The notes beneath the pieces were generated by a model. That model saw only the letters and a list, made by a program, of their open reading frames with translations. It ran no database searches and was not told the origin of the DNA. The position numbers and the translations under genes were made by a program. From Magnetococcales bacterium (GTDB taxonomy: Bacteria > Pseudomonadota > Magnetococcia > Magnetococcales > Magnetaquicoccaceae), in the NCBI GenBank assembly GCA_015231755.1, contig JADGAZ010000013.1, forward strand, positions 1 through 64,000: a stretch of 64,000 nucleotides of DNA, read 5' to 3'. Position 1 is the stretch's first letter. Each line of letters starts with the position of its first letter. Below are positions 57,573-64,000 of the stretch, piece by piece.

Positions 57573-58065
57573 GGGGTTCCTCCAACCAGGATTGATGGAC
57601 CGTGACCAGCAGATGAATCACCATGGGAGCGATCAACACGGTGGCCACGGGACGCCCCGTGAGCAAAGGCCAACGGGCAGCCGATCCCCATTTCATGGCG
57701 GCCAGGGCCAACTGGATCCCCTCCCCCAGATAGACAAAAAACAGCAGCACAAACAACAGATAGAAAAAGTCGATGGAGCGGATCAAACGACCGAACCGAC
57801 CAATCAGCAGCACCAGGAGGATATTCGAGACCGCGTTCAATCCCAAAGGGGCTCCGGAGACCACATCCACCAGCAGACCGGAAAGCAAAGCCAGAATGGG
57901 ACCGCAACGGTCGGGGCGGTAAAGGCGCCAATAGAAAAGACAAATCAGAACCAGATCCGGTCGGAACACCGACCAGGCGGCGAAAGGCAGGGCCATTTCC
58001 TGGACCACGGCCGCCATGAAGATGGTCATGGCCGGTAGCCAAGGAATCAGCATGGAGACCATCAT
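57559..58065 (-). CDS. mreD: Rod shape-determining protein MreD
   Basis: 168 residues with five or six membrane helices, including FRPDLVLICLFYWRLYRPDRCGPILALLSGLLVDVVSGAPLGLNAVSNILLVLLIGRFGR, the conserved MreD core. It bridges MreC and the other elongasome membrane proteins. Its stop overlaps mrdA by 14 bases and it starts 16 bases after mreC. Confidence 0.9.
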   Translation of the reverse strand: MMVSMLIPWLPAMTIFMAAVVQEMALPFAAWSVFRPDLVLICLFYWRLYRPDRCGPILALLSGLLVDVVSGAPLGLNAVSNILLVLLIGRFGRLIRSIDFFYLLFVLLFFVYLGEGIQLALAAMKWGSAARWPLLTGRPVATVLIAPMVIHLLVTVHQSWLEEPHARR

Positions 58066-58081
58066 GGCATCGTGGCGCGCC

Positions 58082-58942
58082 TCATGGGGTGGGAGCGGCG
58101 TCAGCGGGCCGGGTTGCCTGTGGCAGCATCAGATGGGCCTCTTCGATCCGGTCGAAATCGACCATGGGTTGCACCTTGGCCTCGCGGAACAGTCCTTCCC
58201 GACCCGGTTCCAGGGAGACCACCTTGCCGACGGCGAGTCCTTTGGGAAAGATGCCTCCGGTGCCCGACGTGACCACCAGATCGCCGATCACCACATCCGC
58301 GTCCTTGGGGAGGTATTCCAGGTTGAGCCGGGTGTTGTTCTGACCCGCGGAGACGGCCTTGACCCGGGAACGTTGAATCAACACCGGAACCCGGGAGTTG
58401 AGATCCAGCAGGGAGATCACCAGGGAGGCGGTGTCGGAGGCCCGCACCACCCGCCCCACCAACCCTTCGGGCACCGTCACCGGGGCATTGACGATCACCC
58501 CGTCCTGACGTCCGGCGTTGAGGATGTAGGAACGGGCGAAAGCGGAAGAGGAGTCCCCCACCACCCGTACCGCCAGAGCGCGGAAGGCGGGATCGGGACG
58601 CATTTGCAGCAGGGATTTGAGACGATGGTTTTCTTGTTCCAGCTCTTCCAGACGGATGCCCAGGGGACGCAGTCGTTCCACTTCCGCCTTGTACTGACGG
58701 TTTTCCCGATCCAGCCGGGACAGTTCGGACATGCGATCCTGGAACCGTTCGATGGTGGAGACCGGACGGGAGAGCAGGGATTGGACGCTTCCGGTGATTT
58801 GCAAAATGGCTTCGCGTATGCCGTGCCGATCCCCCGAAACCGTGCCACCGGCCATGAGGAGCAGGAAAAAAGCGACCATCAGGGTTATGAAAACCGAGAT
58901 GGCGTTCCGGTATTCTCTCAGGAGCACCAGGAAAGCGGACAT
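58082..58942 (-). CDS. mreC: Rod shape-determining protein MreC
   Basis: 286 residues. An N-terminal membrane helix (AISVFITLMVAFFLLLMAG) is followed by a coiled coil (about 65-115: DRENRQYKAEVERLRPLGIRLEELEQENHRLKSLL) and the beta-rich MreC domain (VVGDSSSAFARSYILNAGRQDGVIVNAPV, GLVGRVV, GDLVVTSGTGGIFPKGLAVGKV). It is a periplasmic scaffold that activates PBP2. It lies 27 bases after mreB. Confidence 0.93.
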   Translation of the reverse strand: MSAFLVLLREYRNAISVFITLMVAFFLLLMAGGTVSGDRHGIREAILQITGSVQSLLSRPVSTIERFQDRMSELSRLDRENRQYKAEVERLRPLGIRLEELEQENHRLKSLLQMRPDPAFRALAVRVVGDSSSAFARSYILNAGRQDGVIVNAPVTVPEGLVGRVVRASDTASLVISLLDLNSRVPVLIQRSRVKAVSAGQNNTRLNLEYLPKDADVVIGDLVVTSGTGGIFPKGLAVGKVVSLEPGREGLFREAKVQPMVDFDRIEEAHLMLPQATRPADAAPTP

Positions 58943-58969
58943 GAAACAACCTTGAATGGGAAAGATGGG

Positions 58970-60013
<1,044 letters not shown>

Positions 60014-60185
60014 CTATGAAAAATTCTCATCTTCGCCGCATGGCGCGTCATCGACGCCACGATCATCCATTGACCAAGGCTCCCGACCGGTCACATCCTA
60101 ACGGGCAAACCGGTGATTGTCACCCCATCCCCTTGGTCTTGCGGAGCCCGCCCACCCATTTTTTCTACCACTTCGGAAAGCAAAC

Positions 60186-62897
60186 ATGGCACCCATCCGA
60201 ACCATGACGCCCCAATTCAATAAAGAGGACATCCTGGACCTCGCGGCCCTGGATGAACAGATTCACGCCATCCACGATGGCGCGACACCTTTGACCGATG
60301 CCCAGCGCAGCGCCATTCTCCCGGTGTTGCGCACCGCCATGAGCGCCGGGCGGGAGCAATTGCAGCAGAATCATCTGGCCGGTGCAAGCGGACAGTTCAT
60401 TGTCCAGGGACACACCCATCTGGCGGATGCCATCTTGCAACGGATCCACGCCCTGGTGGTCGCCGGACAAGAAAGCCATGAATCCTTTTGTCTCGCCGCC
60501 ACCGGCGGTTACGGACGACGGGATCTGGCCCCCTACTCCGACATCGATCTGCTGTTCATCGTCCCCGACAACCATGGCGACCAACTCCCCCTCGTGGAAC
60601 GGATGCTCTACGTGCTGTGGGATATCGGCATGGATGTGGGCCACGCGGTGCGAACCGTGGAGGAGTGTGTGCAACAGGCGCGCCAAGAATTACAGATTCT
60701 GACCTCGATGCTTGAGTCCAGATTTCTTGCCGGGAATCATACACTTTTCTCCCACTATCGCACCACCTTGTTCGAGCATGCCCTGCTTAACGATCCGTTG
60801 AGTTTCCTGCGCGCCAAGCTTTTGGAGCAGAGCAAGCGTCATGAACGGTTCGGGGCGTCGCTTTACTATCTCGAACCCAACATCAAGGAAAATCCGGGGG
60901 GATTGCGGGATCTGCACACCTTTGCCTGGATTTCCAAATATCGCTATCAGGTACCCCGCATTCAGGATCTGATCCCCATGGGGATCATCACCCAGGAGGA
61001 GTTCAACAACTTCAAAAGTTGTCGAGCTTTCCTGCGTCGGGTGCGCAACGCCCTCCACTATCGGGCCGGTCGCCGGGACGACCGCTTGACCTTCGCCCAT
61101 CAGGTGACCATCGCCAAGGAGTTCGGCTATCAGGATCTGCCCGGCATGCTGGCCGTGGAACAGTTCATGCGCCGCTATTACCGGGTGGCGCGACGGGTGG
61201 GTCATCTCTCCTGGATCTTTTTGCGCAAATATCAAGACGAACACCGGGAGGTGCTGGTCTGGGATCGACGTCATCTGGAGGATACCTTCGAGGTGGCCGG
61301 CGGCAAGATCACCGTCACCTCCCCAGATACCTTCGCCCAAAAACCGATCCGCATCATGCGCATGTTTGAAGTGGCGCAGCGCAATCTGCTGTCGATCCAT
61401 CCCGACACCATGCGCCTGATCACCCGCAATCTCCATCTGATCAACCGGGAGTTCCGCGCCGATCCCCGCATCACCGCCGTTTTTCTCCAACTGCTCAACG
61501 GCAAACGGGCCGTGGCCTGGGTGCTGCGACGCATGAACGACGCCGGCGTTCTGGGGCGCTACATCCCGGAGTTCGGACGCATCATCGGTCAGACCCAGCA
61601 TGACATGTATCACGTCTTCACCGTGGATGAACACACCATTCTGGCGGTGGAGTCGTTGCGGCACATCGGTTCGGGCAAGTTCTCCCAGGAACTGCCAATC
61701 GCGACCCAGTTGATGCAAAAACTCAACAATCCGGCTGTGTTGTATCTGGCGGTGCTGTTTCACGACATTGCCAAGGGATTGGGTTCGGGCCATCAGATTC
61801 GCGGCGCGGTGATCGCCCGCAAAATCTGCGAACGGATGGCGTTGCCCTCCAACGACGTGGAGATGATCGCCTGGTTGGTGGAAAATCATCTCATTTTCTC
61901 CCGCACCGCCTTCCGCCGCGACATCAACGATCCGGAAACCCTGGCCTCCTTCGCCAAACAGATCGGCACCGTCCGCAAATTGAACATGCTGGTGCTGTTG
62001 ACCGTGGCCGATATCCGCGCCGTGGGTCCGGGGGTGTGGAACCAGTGGAAAGGCAATCTGCTGCGCCAACTCTACGAACGCAGCCTCGACACCCTGGACA
62101 AAGGCATCATCTTCACCCCCGAAGAGATCGCCCTGCGGGCCGCCACCCTCAAGGAGGCCACATTCAACCTGCTGTCCAACGAACACGACCCCGAACAGGT
62201 CCGTCGCCATCTGGACCGCTTCTATCCGGACTATTTCACCCACTACGATCCGGAAATGCTGGCGGAACACTTCGTGGCCCTGCAATCCGTGGAGGATCAC
62301 CCCCTGGTGATCGTCTTCAAGCAGGTGCCGAAGATCAACGCCACCCGCATGCTGGTCTACACTCCGGATCACCCCGGACTGATGGCCCGCATCTCGGGGA
62401 GTCTGGCCGCCGCGGGCGCCAACATTCTGTCGGCGGACATCACCACCACCAAAGACGGCATGGCCCTGGACACCTTCATCATCCAGACCCAAAACGGCGA
62501 GCCCATCGAAACCGCCGAGCGTCAGGAGCGCATCGAAACCACCCTGACCCAGGTGCTGGAAGGCAAACTCCGACCCAGCATTCTCCTGGCCAATCCGCCT
62601 CCGAGCCGTTTGCGTCGCCAGCCGTTTGAAATCTCCTTCTCCCTGGAGGTGGACGACTCTCTGGACACCTTCACGGTCATCGAGATCACCTCCCTCGACC
62701 GGCCAGGACTGCTGTTCGCCATCACCTGGGTGTTACAGAATCAGGGGGTTCAAATCCGGGCCGCCAAAATCGCCACCTACGGCGAACGGGTGGTGGATGT
62801 CTTTTATCTGCGGGACATGTTCGGCCTGAAACTCGATCCCCGCAAGCTCAACATGGTCTCCAAGCTGTTGCAACAGGCGGTGGACAAGCTGGAATGA
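60186..62897 (+). CDS. glnD: Bifunctional uridylyltransferase/uridylyl-removing enzyme GlnD
   Basis: 903 residues from the ATG at 60186 (GGAAAG upstream). Nucleotidyltransferase motif ATGGYGRRDLAPYSDIDLLFI gives the metal-binding Asp pair. NPGGLRDLHTFAWISKYRY and the PII-uridylyltransferase helical region follow. The HD domain (LAVLFHDIAKGLGSGH) removes UMP. Two C-terminal ACT domains (VYTPDHPGLMARISGSLAAAGANILSADI and EITSLDRPGLLFAITWVLQNQGVQI) sense glutamine. It modifies PII proteins to report nitrogen state. Confidence 0.95.
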   Translation: MAPIRTMTPQFNKEDILDLAALDEQIHAIHDGATPLTDAQRSAILPVLRTAMSAGREQLQQNHLAGASGQFIVQGHTHLADAILQRIHALVVAGQESHESFCLAATGGYGRRDLAPYSDIDLLFIVPDNHGDQLPLVERMLYVLWDIGMDVGHAVRTVEECVQQARQELQILTSMLESRFLAGNHTLFSHYRTTLFEHALLNDPLSFLRAKLLEQSKRHERFGASLYYLEPNIKENPGGLRDLHTFAWISKYRYQVPRIQDLIPMGIITQEEFNNFKSCRAFLRRVRNALHYRAGRRDDRLTFAHQVTIAKEFGYQDLPGMLAVEQFMRRYYRVARRVGHLSWIFLRKYQDEHREVLVWDRRHLEDTFEVAGGKITVTSPDTFAQKPIRIMRMFEVAQRNLLSIHPDTMRLITRNLHLINREFRADPRITAVFLQLLNGKRAVAWVLRRMNDAGVLGRYIPEFGRIIGQTQHDMYHVFTVDEHTILAVESLRHIGSGKFSQELPIATQLMQKLNNPAVLYLAVLFHDIAKGLGSGHQIRGAVIARKICERMALPSNDVEMIAWLVENHLIFSRTAFRRDINDPETLASFAKQIGTVRKLNMLVLLTVADIRAVGPGVWNQWKGNLLRQLYERSLDTLDKGIIFTPEEIALRAATLKEATFNLLSNEHDPEQVRRHLDRFYPDYFTHYDPEMLAEHFVALQSVEDHPLVIVFKQVPKINATRMLVYTPDHPGLMARISGSLAAAGANILSADITTTKDGMALDTFIIQTQNGEPIETAERQERIETTLTQVLEGKLRPSILLANPPPSRLRRQPFEISFSLEVDDSLDTFTVIEITSLDRPGLLFAITWVLQNQGVQIRAAKIATYGERVVDVFYLRDMFGLKLDPRKLNMVSKLLQQAVDKLE

Positions 62898-62974
62898 ACA
62901 GACTTGGCGTCCCAACGACGCCCCTTTGAACCCATGTGATCCCCAGGCAACTTACGACTTCGGTGGAGCCGAAT

Positions 62975-63802
62975 ATGTTTCTCAAGTTCTGGATCAAAAC
63001 TTTCATCACGCGTTTCTCGCCCCTGGACACAGCCCAGATGCGCGCATGGCGTCAGCTCAAGGATCCCAACTACAACCACGAACGGGACAAACATCCCGTG
63101 CGCAACAAACACCACGGCAAGGGGGGCTGGAAGAGCCATGAGGAATCCGGCATCCTTTACCGGGATTATGCGGATTACGAGGAGTACCTGAACCACCAGA
63201 AGGCCAAATGGAGCGAAATGCTCACCATCAAGGGCGGCCTGGGACAAAAAGAGCTGTATGACTATCGCCTGCGGTTTTTCAGACGCTTTCGTCTGCTGCC
63301 TGGTCTGCTCAAACCGGATGCCCGAATCCTGTGCATGGGCGCCCGTCAGGGCACCGAGGTGGAAGTGCTGCGGGATATCGGTTTCCCGAACGCCCAAGGC
63401 ATCGACTTGAACCCCGGTCCGGAAAATTCTTTTGTCAAGAAGGGGGACTTCATGCATCTGGAAGAGGAGGACCGCAGCCTGGACATGGTTTATTCCAACT
63501 GCGTGGACCACGCCTTCGACCTGGACGCCTTTTTCCGAGAACATGCCCGGGCCCTCAAAGAGGACGGCTTCGCCATCTACGATCTCTCCCTGGGAGAGGG
63601 ACAGACCTCCACCGGTGGTCCATTCGAGGCGGTGAACTGGGGACGGGATGAACTGGTGTTACAGATGCTCTTGAAACATTTCCGTTCCGTGTTCAAGGTG
63701 GAACGGGAACCGGGATGGATGTGGATGGTGCTTCACGGCACCCACCATGAGGCGCAAATGACGACAAAAAATACAGAACAGGCCCAATCGTGCAACAAAT
63801 AG
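62975..63802 (+). CDS. SAM-dependent methyltransferase-like protein
   Basis: 275 residues from the ATG at 62975, with GGTGGAG six bases upstream; a GTG at 62936 is less likely. The N-terminal 100 residues are basic and helical (HERDKHPVRNKHHGKGGWKSHEE). The core has ARILCMGARQGTEVEVLRDIGFPNAQGIDLNPG, then MVYSNCVDHAFDLDAFFREHARALKEDGFAIYDLS, a class I methyltransferase pattern in which motif I is LCMGARQG. The acceptor is unknown. It follows glnD by 77 bases. Confidence 0.75.
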   Translation: MFLKFWIKTFITRFSPLDTAQMRAWRQLKDPNYNHERDKHPVRNKHHGKGGWKSHEESGILYRDYADYEEYLNHQKAKWSEMLTIKGGLGQKELYDYRLRFFRRFRLLPGLLKPDARILCMGARQGTEVEVLRDIGFPNAQGIDLNPGPENSFVKKGDFMHLEEEDRSLDMVYSNCVDHAFDLDAFFREHARALKEDGFAIYDLSLGEGQTSTGGPFEAVNWGRDELVLQMLLKHFRSVFKVEREPGWMWMVLHGTHHEAQMTTKNTEQAQSCNK

Positions 63803-63852
63803 ATTGCAATTATTGAAAAAATAGAAAATACTAAATCCGTTTGGTCCAAACA

Positions 63853-63883
63853 CCTCACGGCTGACCCTTCGTCAGCCGTGAGG
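63853..63883 (+). terminator. Probable terminator after the methyltransferase gene
   Basis: CCTCACGGCTGAC (63853-63865) and GTCAGCCGTGAGG (63871-63883) are perfectly complementary with a 5-base loop. The 13-base stem lies 50 bases after the stop codon. No T run follows, so it may need Rho or act mainly as a 3' stabiliser. Confidence 0.6.
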
Positions 63884-63932
63884 GATGATCACCCTGCCGA
63901 TGTCCGTTGACACTCCTCGGGATAAGTCACTC

Positions 63933-64000
63933 ATGCGTACCACGTTCACGCCACAACGCCCCAAAATCCTGCTGGCGACCGACACCCCATCCAACCAAAA
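63933..64000 (+). CDS. Start of an unidentified gene (partial at window edge)
   Basis: An open frame begins at the ATG at 63933 and runs to the window end: MRTTFTPQRPKILLATDTPSNQ. It lies 50 bases after the probable terminator, with CGGGATAAG as a weak ribosome site. KILLATDTPSN resembles the start of a response-regulator or glycosyltransferase fold, but too little is visible to name it. Confidence 0.45.
   Translation, partial: MRTTFTPQRPKILLATDTPSNQ

Noticed and set aside
62747-62757. GGTTCAAATCC, resembling a tRNA T-arm
   Set aside because: It lies inside the second ACT domain of glnD in frame, and no acceptor stem or anticodon arm can be folded around it.

Overview
The window is chromosomal DNA of a Gram-negative, GC-rich proteobacterium. 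It carries lipid A synthesis (lpxD), an mreB-mreC-mreD-PBP2-RodA rod-shape operon, a muropeptide permease, a TolC-type outer membrane protein, OmpA and LEA-type lipoproteins, glnD, and a leuA of the roughly 550-residue kind with a leucine-rich leader peptide. The leuA type and leader resemble alphaproteobacteria and their relatives. The exact lineage cannot be fixed from the sequence alone. No tRNA, rRNA, CRISPR array or complete insertion sequence was seen.

Region 1 (1-4235): the left edge holds the end of a tyrosine recombinase and an AT-rich methyltransferase gene that looks transferred. Housekeeping-type DNA follows: a small gene with a strong ribosome site, a B12-binding/radical SAM protein, a small helix-turn-helix protein and a DUF523-DUF1722 protein.

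Region 2 (4535-26979): a compact biosynthetic cluster. A 2714-residue PKS/NRPS (KS-AT-ACP-aminotransferase-C-A-PCP) hands over to a 2684-residue NRPS (docking-C-A-PCP-C-A-PCP-E). A TolC-like channel, a PAPS-type sulfotransferase on the opposite strand, a cyclic-peptide-type ABC exporter, a stand-alone thioesterase and an Sfp-type phosphopantetheinyl transferase follow. The order predicts an acyl chain extended by malonate, aminated at the beta carbon, then joined to X, a Thr-like residue and a D-Ala or Gly-like residue, possibly sulfated, and exported. There is no loading module and no integrated release domain.

Region 3 (26980-41483): leuA with a full attenuator (leader peptide and terminator), rubrerythrin, RlmM, a hybrid histidine kinase, an OmpA-type lipoprotein, an orphan LolD-like ATPase, a LEA-2 lipoprotein, RlmD, an unknown membrane protein, a cluster of DnaA-box-like 9-mers inside a perfect inverted repeat, MtaB, and a CCA-transferase-like protein whose catalytic motif looks degenerate.

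Region 4 (41488-44925, minus strand): a tight four-gene operon. It encodes a thymidylate-synthase-like protein fused to an MtrA-like domain, an altered HAD-family protein, an unknown protein and dCTP deaminase. This is the strongest candidate for an undescribed nucleotide pathway.

Region 5 (45284-53188): a surface-type set (small exported membrane protein, membrane sulfatase-like protein, large methyltransferase), AmpG, a stand-alone FliG C-terminal domain abutting a truncated tyrosine recombinase, and an ArsM-like methyltransferase with a TIGR04282-type transferase translationally coupled to lpxD.

Region 6 (53189-64000): lpxD, the cell-shape operon, glnD, a methyltransferase, and the start of a further gene.
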